A stretch of DNA of 64,000 nucleotides from Sanderia malayensis (taxonomy: Eukaryota; Cnidaria; Scyphozoa; Semaeostomeae; Pelagiidae), in contig RQOL01000523.1 in assembly GCA_013076295.1 (NCBI GenBank), forward strand, positions 89,971 through 153,970, read 5' to 3'. Shown here in pieces: positions 1-12,096 of the stretch. The notes under the pieces are model-generated. The model made no database searches. It saw nothing but the letters and a program-made list of their open reading frames with translations, and had not been told where the DNA came from. Numbering within the stretch: position 1 is the first letter of the stretch; every line of letters starts with the position of its first letter. The position numbers and the translations under genes were made by a program.

Positions 1-418
1 TGAAAAATATAAATAACAAAAAATTATCCACATGGCTTTAAAATTCAAGTACCAGGCAGACGCAAGGCAGAATTTTAGGTAGGTAAAATAAAGGTAGAGG
101 AGGTAGATTGCCAGACTTTAAGTAGGCAACAAGGTAGTGTTCCAATGTAGACAAAGTATAGAGGTAGACTCGAAGAATAAAATATAGACCAGCTTGAAGT
201 AGACAACGTAGACAAGTAAACTCCGGATAGTCATGGTAGACTCGAGCTGAAGAAAAGTTGCTCGAACTATTCTATAGACAGGTCATAAAGCAGAAAGTTT
301 GCAAAACAAAAAATCAGAATCGAGAAGAAACCGTGGTTCACTCTTTGAGAAATCAAACAGCGAAGGCTATTGTTATAAAATGACGAATAATTAAATAGAT
401 AGACAATTGACTGCATAC
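1..418. other. Non-coding left edge with degenerate GTAGAC-rich tract
   Basis: No plastin exon could be placed here; the remaining part of the fourth CH domain must lie beyond the left edge or in an exon I could not see. Between about 70 and 250 the sequence repeats words such as GGTAGA, GTAGAC and AAGTAGAC at irregular spacing, including GAAGTAGAC followed by AACGTAGAC. This looks like a decayed short-period repeat. The rest is AT-rich with nothing recognisable. Confidence 0.5.
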
Positions 419-3400
419 CGTTTTGTTAACCCAATCAATAATCATGTTATCATTGATGGCCGCGTCACTTTCGGACAATTTCTGAAGAAGAGACAGCGTG
501 TATGCCCTCATGAGTTGCCACACCAGTGCTAAGCGAACAAGATGTATACAATTAGTTATTTTATAACTAGTTATTTTTATACTTTTATTAGTTATTGCAT
601 CTTTAAAAGCTCCATAATGGTTCTGAAACATTGTGCTTTTAAAAGCTTCACACGATAAAACATACTTGGCCACAAATTTCCTCAAAACATGCAACCGCAG
701 AAGTAACCTCCGCTATACCACTTCCTAAACTATTTGTTTCTATATTTAGACATTGTGTGTTTATGGCTGGGAAATTACTAAATTACTAAAAAAGACGGTT
801 GTATGAACTTTCTTTCCTGGTCAAATTATCTTCTTCAAGACCAGTTCTCCCACAGATTTACTTACGTTAGTTTGGGTCACTTCAAGGAAGGCGTTTGAGT
901 CCGTAGACTTGAGCTTAAGCTTGTAGCATCATTCTCAGGTACCGATACAAATCAAGAAAAACAATGCAGATAACACAAAAATGAAAATGCAAGCCAGCCT
1001 GAAACTTACCAAGAACTAATGTCTTGACGCCATTCCTGATATCTTCACCGCCTATGCCAACAAGAGAGAACTTTTGTTGTCTTCCAAGTCGACAGCGTAG
1101 TTGCAATTTTCAATTTTCTTCATATTTCCGCCAAGTGATTTGTATGGAGGGTTTGTTCACTTTATCCCAGTTCACTACTCCGGGCTTGATGGCGTCAAAC
1201 AGCTGTGGGCAAAACGATAGAACAAAGGTGTTAATGTTAATAGCTGGGACTCCCTGTGTGTAATGTGTTGTTGTTGCTTATTTTGTGTTGTGTGTATTAT
1301 TTTGGGCGTGTGTGAATGTCAGTTTTTGTTGTAAAATTATTGGCTGCCAGCAAGGTGTGTTTTAGGTTTTTTTGAGTAAATTTATAAATTTAACAAAAAG
1401 TATATTAATAATCAATCATTATGTCTCATGTACAGCCATTTGTTATTTATTCATACAAACAACTTGGCAAATGTGTTATTGTTCGTAACTTTTTGGTATA
1501 CATTTGGGCACGCCTGGATTTTAGCACAAAGAATTGTGAAATAAACAATAACAAAAATACCTGGAAAAGAACCAGTCCATTGCCAAGATCATTGTAAAGA
1601 TGATTGACAAAAGGATTGACGCCCAAACTATTCATCCAGTTACGGAAAGCTGTAAGTAAAAAACAATACTCATGAACATCAAGTTACATTGGGATATCAG
1701 ATCGGACTGGAATACAGTGGTACCGCAAAAGGCCAAAAATACAAAAACTAATAGGAAAATGTGCAAGACAAACATGCAAATTTATCAGCAAATATAAGGA
1801 TGCGCAGATTACTAACAGTAAGATAAAATAATAAAACAAAAGTGTGATTCTATTATTTCATCTTGAAAGAAAAATGTGCAAAAATGTTGATTCTAGTGCA
1901 CAGTTTAATGATGAAAGAGATAATCACAAGCTTCATTGTGAGTGAGTCAAACTTAATTGTAAATTTAATAAAAATACATAATATTATATATAAATTTGAC
2001 CGTAGTAGTCATTATCATGAACGTATGATAATGACTATACTACTCATAACTATTCACTGGATTTTTGAAAAAATCAAATGACTGGATGAAATGTGATCAT
2101 ATGTTTACAGGATGACTTTTGGATAACTTTTGATAAAGCTTTGTAACTTAATACTTGAAAACTTTAGAGATTGTTTGTATTTTAGTGTAAATACATTAAT
2201 TCTATTTTTGACGGACTTTTTTCTTTCTTTTTCAACATACTTGGATATAGATATCGCAACAAAAGCAGCATATCTAGTTAACAATTTTTGCCTATACAGA
2301 ATAAGGCCCCAAAATATTGTTTGCAAAACAACCCCCAGGGTGGGCTTAATCTAAGATTTACGGTATAGGTGTAGCATTATGTCCCCATTCATTTGAAATC
2401 AATGTTAGCACTGAAAAGGAAATAGGGTAGAGCTTACTTTTCTCTTCTCTTGACTCTTCGTATGGTTCAATTTCTTCCATTTCTCCCAACTCTAAAGCTG
2501 GGAAGGTGTTGAATAGATTGGCGACAAAAGCTAAATTCAGCTTTGGATTTCCTTCGACAATGTCCTGGAAAATGAAAAATGTCAATTCATGCTTGTTTTG
2601 AATAATTGATGTAATATGCAAAAGGGCAAAAGGGCATTTTTTGATGAGAAAGTTTGGAACTTTCTTATCAACTTGCCAATTTGACATTATTTTATAAAAG
2701 CAAAAACTTGAAGTTCATTCAAGCATTAAAAATAGAGAATATTTTCTATTCAATAGAACATCCAATCATTAATAAAATTTGATATTCAGTCGCCCAAAGA
2801 AGCTGGTAAATGGAACAATAAAACAATAAGTAAAGCAACAAAAAATATCAAAAATCACATAAATAAACAATAAAGACAATGGTGAAATAAACAATTGAGC
2901 AATCAGTTAGATAAATAAGTGCATGGCATAAATGAACAAGGAAGTTGATGAGTGAAAAATAAGCAACAATTATGGAGATAAATAAACTAGGATGTCTGTA
3001 GGCAAGTTGTGGATAAACAAAACCCCAAACAAATAGAGTTGGTTAAGTCTGTCTATTTATTTTGCGAAAAGCAATAAATTTACCAACCTTGGCTCTCAAG
3101 AACTTTCTGCATTTGATTCTATCTGCATTGCTCAAGAGCATTTCAGCTCGTTTGTTCAAATTACCAACCTAAAACAGACATATAAAAACATAAAATGTAC
3201 CAGCTTTAGAATATTGAAAGATGCTACAACCATATTGCTTATTCTGTTAGCTTTCAGTGTTTATTAAAGACACATATTTCCAACATGGCACTGAAATTAT
3301 GTTTAATCTTCAGAAAGAAATATTCACAGAAAATATAATTGTATATCTGTTTCTTTATGCAATGTGTGTGAAGATTGAAATATTGCTTTTAAAATCGGAA

Positions 3401-6400
3401 ACATGGCGAAACATAGTAAATAGCATTTGCTTATGGCTGTTTTAAATTGTTTTCAAATCGCGTGGAAACGTTGCAGATATAAGGTAGTTTTAGATAAACA
3501 GGGCACTTTTGCGGACCAAACTTTTTGTCAACCGAGAAATCTGCGATTTTCTTACGAAAAGTACTTAAAATGGTGTCTTTAAATCACAGATTTCTCGGTA
3601 GACAAAAAGTTTGGCCCGCAAAAGTGCTCTGTTTATCTAAAACTACCCTATATCGGCAACGTTTCCACGCAATTTGAAAAACAACTTAAAACAGCCATAA
3701 GCAAATGCTATTTACTATGTTTCACCATGTTTCCGATTTTAAAAGCAATTTTGAAGTTCTGTACCGATCAAAGACTGTTCAAAGATTGATATGTACAGCT
3801 GATATAAAAAAGGTATACCATACCCCCATCAAAGCCTCTGGTCTGTCTATAATGCTTGGTTCAGGAGCAATTCTGTGAAGCAAGATCGCATATGCTTCTG
3901 AATCCTACACAAAAAATAAAAATATTTTAAAAAAGAGACTTGGAAGTTGGTAAAAAATAGAGTTGATGCTGATGCTGACATTTGACTAGTTGAGGTTGAG
4001 GGTTAAAAAATCCTCAAGACATTGACAGCCTAAGTCAAACAATATAAGATATCCAGGTTGAAAAAATGGGAAAGCACAGCCATAACAAGTAATCAAGTCT
4101 ATACTGTACCTTGATGTCACCAGAAAAGTTATTGATTCGTTTGTTTGATCCCGCCTTTTCAAGATGATAATTAACCCAGCGAAGAAGAAGTTCTTCAGGT
4201 GAGAGTCTCATCAAGTCTTCAAGTGTTTCACCATCACGCAACAGTGCTGCAATATTTGGATTGCTAGACAGCGAAATTTTAGCAAATAAACCAATCTGAA
4301 AATAAAGTGCATGAAATCAACAAATTTATTCAGAAGACAAATTCTGAATACAAGGATAAACAAGGTACACCAGATGGTCCTTTTATTAGACAACAAGAAA
4401 CAAATACAGAAAAGGAGCAGATAAAATTGATCAATTTACAAAAGTTTACTCACTCTAATAATCTGCCAAAGCAGACCAAGAAGAAGATGAGATTTTCCTT
4501 TTGACAAATCCTCTGCACCAATATTTACGACACTGCATCCAATAGCACTAGCAGAATTGACAACCAAGATTTGGTTTTCATGGATTTTGAATGCATTCAG
4601 TTGCTTTTTATTGATTGTTCGTTCATCAATTGTGTCGCTAACTGACTGGTTGATCATTTTGCTAGGAAAAAAAATTAGCAACAATCAAAAGTAAATACCA
4701 ACTGTGAGTACATATTTCTAAAACAAGGTTGTAAAAGGTTTTTCTGTGAGCATTGATATGTAAAAAGAAAGAGGTTCTATCCTTGCCTCTCTTAATTAGG
4801 CCTGTAACAGGTTACAAGCAGCCGTCTTAAAAAATGTTACAGTGCTGCTCCTTAAACGTTGGTGCCAAAAAAATTTGCTGAAACTAAGTACTACATGCAC
4901 TGCGTAGAAAAGAAACACCTAAATATCAAAATATAAAGAGAAATAGCAAGAAAGCATACCACAGCAGAATTCCATCCTTCAACTTCTCAAACAATTCATC
5001 ATCACCTGCTTGCACAGAAATTGGAAGATATGGGGCACAATCTGGATCAGAAGCGAGCACAGAGTTGATCCAGTCAGCAAAAGCTGTGCTTTCAGCATCT
5101 GAATGTGAATGTTTTGTACCCTCAGCTGATGATTCTGAAGTTCCACCTTTCACCTGTACCTTGTCCCTCTTCTTAATCAGCTCTTTAAAAGCCGATGATT
5201 TGAACTTGTTTGAGACTGATTTGTATATCTATAAACATTTAAGAGAACAATGAAATACCTCTGTGTAAAATAATACAGAGACACCCAACTGCATGGAATC
5301 TTTATGACATGGAACATGCTTGTTCAGAAAAACTTGCAAAATACCATCGATATAATAGCCATGGTAACTTACCTCCAAAAATTCATCAAACTCGATAGTT
5401 CCATTCTTATTTGCATCAACTTCCTTGATAATGTCTCTCAGCTTATAGCCAGGAACATTTTCTCCCAACTCTTGGAAAGCCACTCCAATTTCGCCAGAAG
5501 TAATGTGCCCATTGTGATCTAAATCAAACTAAAATTAGAGAAAATACACCCTTATTAGCAATGTGTTTGGTTCCAAACCACCAAAAGCAATTTCCCATAA
5601 GCAAAATACTTGAAAGCTTCATAAAGATTGTTAAAAAAGAAGCCAGCTTTGATTAAAGAGCGGTGTTCCACTCAGACCAAAGGTTTGTTGGAAGAAAAAA
5701 ATCCAACTTTAATTAAATATATGCTGTTCCATTCCACCAAAGGCCATAAAACACAAGAGGGGTGGTGTGATGTACACACCAGCCTTGTTACACATATTTT
5801 AATCAAAATTTTCGACAAATAAGGTTTTCTAAGTTTGCAAAGCTCTTCATTCTTTAAAATTAAGTTGGAATATGGCTCTTGATAACAAAACTGCTCATCC
5901 TTTCAATAGTAAACAATAAATGCAGGATACAATATATTGTGTTTTGTCTTTTTAGTGGATACAATCAAAATAAAATAAAAGATGTTCTTTGGGGATGTTT
6001 CTATTGATGGTATTATTATTCACTGCTCAAAAGAAAAGAATTGAAGCAAAAATGAATTATCTAACGTCTAACCGAACCACACACATGCTCATCTTATTGT
6101 GTCTAGCCTCAGTCATAATTTTAAAACTTAACTGGCTCAAGTTCATAAACAATTGCCCTTTTTAAGGCACCAGTAAAGAATGAATTGTTGCAAGGCAAAA
6201 AGAACAAAATTTTAATATGGTTGTGAGTGCACATATTTCAGGAATTATTAGATTCAACAATATATATCCTTTTTGTGGACTTTTTCTTCAACAAAACATG
6301 CAAAGGCGTGCGACAAGGAAACCTATATTATCATTAATTTTGAGCAAAGATCATTAAAGCAACCATATTTCAAAAGTTGGCTCCGTATCTAGGTCATTTA

Positions 6401-7064
6401 CAAAAATTTACAGTCAAGCTCCAGCCATGATTACGGCCTAATTACATCAACACTTTGAAATTATAATGAGATGATGATTAGCATGCCAAACAAATGTGGA
6501 ACATCAAAATTTTCTGGACTCACGGAAATGCTTGTTACTCTATCCATCGAGGAAATAGAAACAGGGAAAAGAAGCCTCTCACCACGGGCGAAAGTGAAAG
6601 GTGAAGCATTATCTGACATTAAAATTTCGATGTCTCCTTTTTTCACGATACCTGTGGATATAGTTTCGATGTTACCCATAAATGTTGAGCAGTTATACAA
6701 ATATATCTGTATTTGCAAAACTGCTAAAATGCCACGCCACGCCTAGGCTGCGTGTGGTGAGGACAAGGAAACAAACCATCTCGAACTCTAACGGTTTTAA
6801 AACTTTGCAAGAACATGCCATCATGATACAAATCACCACAAGCCTAAGCTAGGACAACCCGGGAAAAAGAACAGTTAAGAGTACGGACCAAACGATTAAA
6901 GTTAAGTTCAGCTAGGTTCACTGATAATAATAACTTAATTTAAGATCGAATTCGAGCACAACAAGAACAAACGCGGCAAAACAAACAAAATGAGCCCCGA
7001 TACTCACTGCATCAAATTTCTCTTTCAATTCAGCAAGTTCTTCTTGCGAGAATGAACTAGCCAT
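419..7064 (-). CDS. Plastin/fimbrin (actin-bundling protein), 5' part, exons 1-11
   Basis: Plastins cross-link actin filaments into bundles in the cytoplasm under Ca2+ control. Minus-strand exons: 7008-7064, 5373-5528, 4960-5228, 4454-4661, 4110-4295, 3824-3904, 3088-3168, 2438-2564, 1561-1649, 1010-1202, 419-528. All have GT-AG borders and phases that join to 519 codons; family proteins are about 630 residues, so about 110 lie off the left edge. The start reads [19 protein letters not shown]. Exon 2 holds two canonical EF-hand loops ([12 protein letters not shown] and [12 protein letters not shown]). CH1 contains [20 protein letters not shown] and [10 protein letters not shown]2 has [17 protein letters not shown]3 has [12 protein letters not shown] and [13 protein letters not shown]4 starts with [10 protein letters not shown]. 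Oddity: in exon 10 the segment from about 1087 to 1136 is out of frame and gives a TGA at 1110-1112, while the flanks share one frame (net loss of 3 nt relative to the family). This could be an assembly error or a damaged allele. Family identity is very secure; the vertebrate plastin number is not assignable. Confidence 0.93.
3382..3749. repeat. Long-arm foldback element in plastin intron 6
   Basis: The two halves are inverted copies with arms of about 170 bp and almost no loop. The left end reads ATTGCTTTTAAAATCGG and the right end is its reverse complement CCGATTTTAAAAGCAAT. Inside, AGTTTTAGATAAACAG, GCGGACCAAACTTTTTGTC and AGAAATCTG recur inverted with few mismatches. It lies between the exon at 3088-3168 and the exon at 3824-3904. 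Transcribed with the gene, it would fold into a long hairpin. No open reading frame of its own; probably a non-autonomous DNA transposon. Confidence 0.85.
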
Positions 7065-7330
7065 GTTTTCGGTCGATTTCTTGATATTCAATGTGATGAA
7101 ACTGTTCTTGGAAGGAATGTGGGTTTAATAAGACCGATAAACTTGACTGAGCCAGTCCGACAACAAGCCTGCTTTTTATAACCGAGCGAGAGTGATCACC
7201 CAACAAAATCAATCGATCAACTCAACTTTCAAACTCCCACACAACAAACTCTCGTTTTCGTCTCCTCCTGGTCACTTCCGTGTGCCAACGCCTCTTGCCA
7301 TTCTTATTGACCATATATGGTTTGTATGAT
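7065..7330 (-). promoter_or_regulatory. Plastin promoter region with TATA box
   Basis: Read on the minus strand, TATAAAAAGC lies at 7171-7180, about 110 nt upstream of the plastin start codon, the only TATA-like word I saw close to the gene. The same block (GAGCGAGAGTGATCAC, AATCAATCGATCAAC, then a TCTCGTTTTCGTCTCC tract) recurs at 16886-16945 and 19174-19260 upstream of the partial plastin copy. The copy has lost about 70 bp between TATA box and ATG, so its TATA sits only about 40 nt from the start. Confidence 0.6.
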
Positions 7331-7560
7331 GTCATCGATTCCAAAGCAGATGAAAACGAGGTCACAAGGCTGCGTCGTCACAAATGGATGTGTCACCTCT
7401 ACCAGCAACTGTGTTCTTCTTAATTGCACGCGTAATGGCTGCGTCATTCTAATTGTCCATTGTGAACACTGCAGAAAAACCTGAAACATATTGATCTTTT
7501 ACCACAACCTCTTAATCACCCACCAAGTCTTCTGCCTTAAGGTGCCAGCGTTTCATTATA
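7331..7560. other. Plastin upstream intergenic, nothing recognised
   Basis: Mixed-composition DNA between the plastin promoter block and a mariner-like element. I see no exon, RNA gene or repeat that I can name. It is not retained in the duplicated copy, whose sequence diverges just after the CATATATGGTTTG word (7313-7325 and 19251-19263). Confidence 0.5.
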
Positions 7561-8274
7561 CAGGGTGGGCCAAAAAGTCATTATTGTATCATTATGTTGA
7601 GTCAGTTTTGAGTAATTGTAATTTTAAAATTTCTGGTCGTGAAACCCACTGTAATGACATTTCGTGTCTGAAAATTGACAACATTAAAAGAGAGAACAAA
7701 AAATTTAGAAATAACAAAAACAAAAAATAATTAAACAAGATGTTCAAAGTGTCCTCCTCCCTGTTGAATAAATTTTTGAAGTCTTTCTGGAGCCAAGTAT
7801 TAATTATTTTCCTAATTTTCCGTTGACAACAAAGCCCGTGTCCATTCAATAGCTTGATTCGATGGCGCAGTATTGTATATGTTATTCTCAGACCAATAGA
7901 AAAGTTTTTGTCATGAAATTAAAAAATGATTCTTTTTCTTTTCCAACGTTTTTCAATTTTCAAATTTTGGATGAAGTGTTTATTTTTATGTGATATTTTG
8001 GGCATATAACTTTCCTCGGAACAAGCTGAAAATGACAAAACATATGTATTGCTCTTCCAACGTCGTCAATTCTTATACATTAAATGTCATAGCAGCAGGC
8101 TTCACGACTAAAATTTGTAAAATTATAATTGTTCCAAAACGACAAAACATAAATACAAAATGAAGATGTCTTTTGAGTTAAATATCATTTGGTAAAAATT
8201 TGGAACAAGTTGTTCATAGGATGCATTTCCTAAAAAATATTTTGTTTATGAGGTTACTTTTTTGGCACACCCTG
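7561..8274. mobile_element. Degenerate Tc1/mariner-type element
   Basis: Flanked by TA (7559-7560 and 8275-8276) with terminal inverted repeats beginning CAGGGTGGGCCAAAAA on the left and, read inward from the right, CAGGGTGTGCCAAAAA. On the minus strand near 7738-7860 a decayed coding tail is readable in one frame (EWTRALLSTEN, then stops, then APERLQKFIQQGGGHFEH), resembling the C-terminus of a transposase-like protein often seen next to such ends. Premature stops and a total length of only 714 bp make it non-autonomous. Confidence 0.75.
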
Positions 8275-9349
8275 TATATATATTATGAAATATCCTATTG
8301 AAAATGAGTTTTTATGTGCCATGTTCCATATAGTTATATAAGTCCCCTCTCGTATAAGCCCCCACTCCAGAATAAGCCCCATCAAAAGGAATCAAAAATA
8401 TATCAGCCCGGGGGGAGGGTGAATCGACGATTTATGGTAGAGAGAATGGCGCAAAACAGTTTAAGTAACAGACGTAAAATAGCTTCAGTAAGATTTAATA
8501 GCCATCCCAGATGTGCTCATTATCTGTCAAATATTCGCCATGTGGTGAAACATTTATTAAAAACATAGCCAAAAAAGTCTTTTAATAATAATTAACCAAA
8601 TATAGCAATTACTATTTCAGAAAATTAAATTCATTAGCTGGTAGTTCAACAAATATTAAATGATATTTTATATGTCCAATTAATGAGGAGTGCATCAAAT
8701 GGGGCGCCATATTTGGTTTTCTGTTCTGCTGAAAAAATGACGCCGAAATTAGCAATTTGAAATATCTAATGATTTAAAATGCAATTATGTCTAATCATAG
8801 TTCTAATCGGCAGGTCCACTCTGTAGGTCAGCAGGCCAGCAGGTCAGCAGGTCAGCATGAGACTCGTGTTTCGAGAATTTTAGTACCTCGTTCACCCAAG
8901 GTGGGCAATATATTGCCCTCCTCTTCAATCAAATTTCAAAGGAACTGCCCACCGTAAACTATTGTTTCTCTTAAGAATAGCTCACCTTCTAACAACAACG
9001 AGGAGGGCGATTTACCGCCGCGCCCACCTGCTAAAAATCTTACGACCAGGTCTGCTATAAAACATGAACAGTGAACATAAATAGGCCTAAATTGTGAGCT
9101 AGTAAATATATAGACTCACTATATTGCGTCCCTCTGCCTCACTCGCTTTTGCTAGCTCCGTTGAGGGACTTATTAACTTACAGCTCAAAAAATGGAAAAA
9201 ATCTCCTCGCGGCGACAAATTTTTGTCGCCTCAATCAGATTGCAGTATTTAGCTTTTAAAAAATGGCCATTGTTTACTTTGACCAATCACGTTCAGCCAA
9301 AATTTAGGCCAAAAAAGGAGGCTTGCAAACCACTCTGGACTATAAGGAG
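8275..9349. other. Intergenic DNA with a MITE-end fragment and a duplicated block
   Basis: At about 8336-8410 there is an isolated fragment of the AATAAGCCCC MITE family (GTATAAGCCCCCACTCCAG, AATAAGCCCC). About 8465-8770 is a direct copy of 19565-19860 (shared CAGTAAGATTTAATAGCCAT and GTGCTCATTATCTGT), the outer part of the plastin 5' duplication. A short CAGGTCAGCAGGTCAGCAG run lies near 8826-8858. The region 8870-9349 shows no gene that I can support. Confidence 0.6.
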
Positions 9350-9985
9350 AGCCTAGCGCACACAGGCGATTTTTGTCGCTGGCGACTGTGATTTTTGTCG
9401 CCAATGACAAACACTGTTGCCCGCACACAGACGATTTTTGTTGCCACGCGTGCATGCGCGATAACAAATCACAAGGGCTTTGTTTACTTTCAAAGAAAAG
9501 CCAGTTAGCTACCTACTTAGCTAGGCCTAAACAAAATTATAGATATCGACTAGGGCTTTAAATTACCTGTTACATCTAACAGGACTGCTATTTACAACTT
9601 GCCCCACCCCATATAATACTCTGGAGAGTTGACAGCGTATAAGCACCCATCAGCGTTCTCTCCACAAATCCACAATCCACCAATGTATCTTTTTTTTAAT
9701 CTATCTTCAGTCCAGGTTTCCATCATTTTTGCCTTGGACGCTTGCTTGCCTATGCAGAAAGTGAGTAAAAATCATTGTCACGTGGCTCAATTTGCTTCTA
9801 TAATTGGACAACTTATCAGATAGCTGTTGTCAAAGTTCGCACACAGCGCAATTTTTGTTTTTTATCGCCGGAAACAAAAAAAATATTTAGCATCCTGAAT
9901 CTGAAAACTCGTCGCCGGCAACAAAAATTGCCATGAAAAAACTCCGCACACAGGCAATTTTTGACGCCGGCGTGTGCGCTAGGCT
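9350..9985. mobile_element. Foldback element with GATTTTTGTCGCC repeats
   Basis: Terminal inverted repeats AGCCTAGCGCACAC at 9350-9363 and GTGTGCGCTAGGCT at 9972-9985. Both sub-terminal regions repeat variants of CACACAGGCGATTTTTGTCGCC in both orientations, giving strong internal hairpins. No coding capacity and no clean target-site duplication. The short reading frames across it arise from the repeats. It is a non-autonomous element of unassigned superfamily. Confidence 0.7.
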
Positions 9986-10108
9986 AAGTGGCGTGGCGTC
10001 AATTTTTAATTCAGCATCAAATGGCGGGAAAATGCCGAAGCTGTGAGAAAAGTTAAAAAGAATGTAAACTCAATAAGTTTTCGTGCTTTTTCGAGAACTG
10101 TTGACAAA

Positions 10109-10430
10109 GGCTGCGTTTACACGGGACCGGTTCCATTTGGAACCGTTTCACGGAACCGTTCCAAAATGCTCGTGTAAACGGGTGGAACGGTTCCAAAAGA
10201 GTACGGATAGGAAGTGAGGCATAAAATCCGAGCGTCATGTGGTCGTGAACAAAGGGAATCACAAAAATGGCGCCCTTTGAGCTTATCAAGCACGCCTCCA
10301 CAGCACCGCTTTGCGCAATAATTTCGAATAGTTCAAAATGGAACCGATCCCGTGTAAACGCAGCCAAATTTGGAACGGTTCCAAATGGTTCCGAATGGAA
10401 CCGTTCCAAATTTCTCGTGTAAACGCAGCC
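10109..10430. mobile_element. Foldback MITE, GGCTGCGTTTACACG ends
   Basis: Starts GGCTGCGTTTACACGGG and ends CTCGTGTAAACGCAGCC. The interior repeats GGAACCGTTCC and GGAACGGTTCC in opposite orientations, so nearly the whole element folds. A-rich flanks on both sides prevent a clear target-site duplication call. The ends resemble those of the TTA-flanked element at 53478-54054, suggesting a PIF/Harbinger-type MITE. Both minus-strand reading frames over it are products of the repeat. Confidence 0.75.
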
Positions 10431-12096
10431 AAAAAGTCTTCATCAATTGTATGTTTTTGTATATGTGTCGCGTACAAGTTAATGTGAAAGTTACTTTTCG
10501 TTTGATAATCGCATTTCATTAGGACTTGTATTCATGATTATGAAAAACAACACAGAACTTGATAAACCTGCATGGATTCACCACCACTAAAAAGAGCAGG
10601 TCATGTATTATTACATATGATATTTTACCCTAATAATCGGATCAATAAAAACAATTGTGCTTTAGTTACATTACATGCATGTCCAAATTCAAAATTATTT
10701 CTCTCATTAATTCAAATCAAATATTAAATTTATTCCAATTCAGTAACCAAAGGTGAAGTTAGAAATTAAGGTTCATTAAAGTTTGTTAATTTAATGTTAA
10801 ATAGTATTCTCCGTCCTTCAGCTGACCATGAATATAGGATTTAATCTGTGAATGTAGCAATGAAAATAATTACTTTTCATTTTTTTATAAAATAACCCAA
10901 AAAATTAATTGGTCGGCTCGTCAAAGGCCTAACCATTTTTATCAAACATGAAATCAAATCAAACAACTGCAACCGCTGGTAATTTGCAAAATCCAACAAG
11001 AGCTAAATTGGAAGTAAAAAATGAAACTCACCTGTTTCTATACTTTCAAATAAAAAACAATTGACATGCAACCATCTTTCTTTTCAAACAAAATGAAAAC
11101 TTAATCCTGGCAGATATGGGTCTCAAAACCAGGAGAAGAGCATAAATTTATGTCCATTTCCACAGAAATTGAAATAAACAAATAAATGAATAAAGAAATT
11201 AACAGACACAATACCGTATTCCTCGATTAAACGCCCCCTCGAATAAACGCCCCCCTCGATTAAACCCCCTCCAAAAATGACACAGACAGGTGCAAAATGT
11301 CTCACAAAATGCTTAATTGTTCAGTTTTGTATTGAAAATGTTTTCAGTTTAATACAAGTGCCTTTCCTCATTCTGGAATTTTTGAAATGAGCGTCCCTTC
11401 GTACTCACTCGCAACGACTTTCTCCATTTCGCCATGTTTGTCTTTCGTGCGATTTCAAAAAGAAAGATGGAAGAGGGCTCGGCTCAGCTACAACACGTGT
11501 GTGAGGGCAGAATGAAAACGAGGAAGCTAATGAAAACGAGGCTCAAATCCAGAATTGGCGGAAAGACTTGACCTGCTGATCTGAACGACTTGCAGAGTAC
11601 TCAAGAGAGCTAGCACAATTTCTCCCACCCTTCCTCTCCTTATTATTGTTTATTGATTTGCATTATGATTTCAGTCATTGTTCTGTAGTTTGACCATTCG
11701 GTCAGTACTGCCTTGTGTACCGGCCGGAGTTTGTCGGAATCACCGACCGTAAATGCCTTTCTTTGCTCAAGCAATCCGGGCCGGTAGGCTAACCGCCCAA
11801 TTTCTTGAGATTTGCAGCTTAATTGGCACACAACAATGTCTATTTACATTGAGATTCATTTAGACCAAAAAGCTCCCTTGAACAGTTTGGCGATGGAACG
11901 ATCCAAATGCAATCAACTTCATTCTACCAAATTATTGCCAACATTTTTTATATTCGCAAATACTATAATTTCACAAACGTCATTCACAAACTGGAGTCTA
12001 TTGACAACATTTTAAGAATTGAAATTTTGCAGTTTTCAAAATTTTTTGGCATCTGAATGTGAATGTTTTGTACCCTAAGCTGATGACTCTGAAGTT
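10431..12096. other. Intergenic DNA with a MITE fragment and a flanking direct repeat
   Basis: Mostly AT-rich without a recognisable gene. At about 11208-11290 lies a decayed AATAAACGCCC/AATAAGCCCC MITE fragment (CCGTATTCCTCGATTAAACG). About 11835-12050 (ATGTCTATTTACATTGAGAT to TTTTGCAGTTTTCAAAATTT) is a direct copy of 19874-20552; the latter is interrupted by the MITE at 19901-20427. The pair brackets the duplicated plastin 5' segment and may mark its breakpoints. Confidence 0.55.

Noticed and set aside
353..694. Minus-strand open frame of 113 codons
   Set aside because: Only its middle (419-528) is a real plastin exon; the upstream part is intron sequence read through the splice acceptor.
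10053..10519. Two minus-strand frames with repeated PFGTVPN-like text
   Set aside because: Generated by the GGAACCGTTCC repeats of the foldback at 10109-10430.
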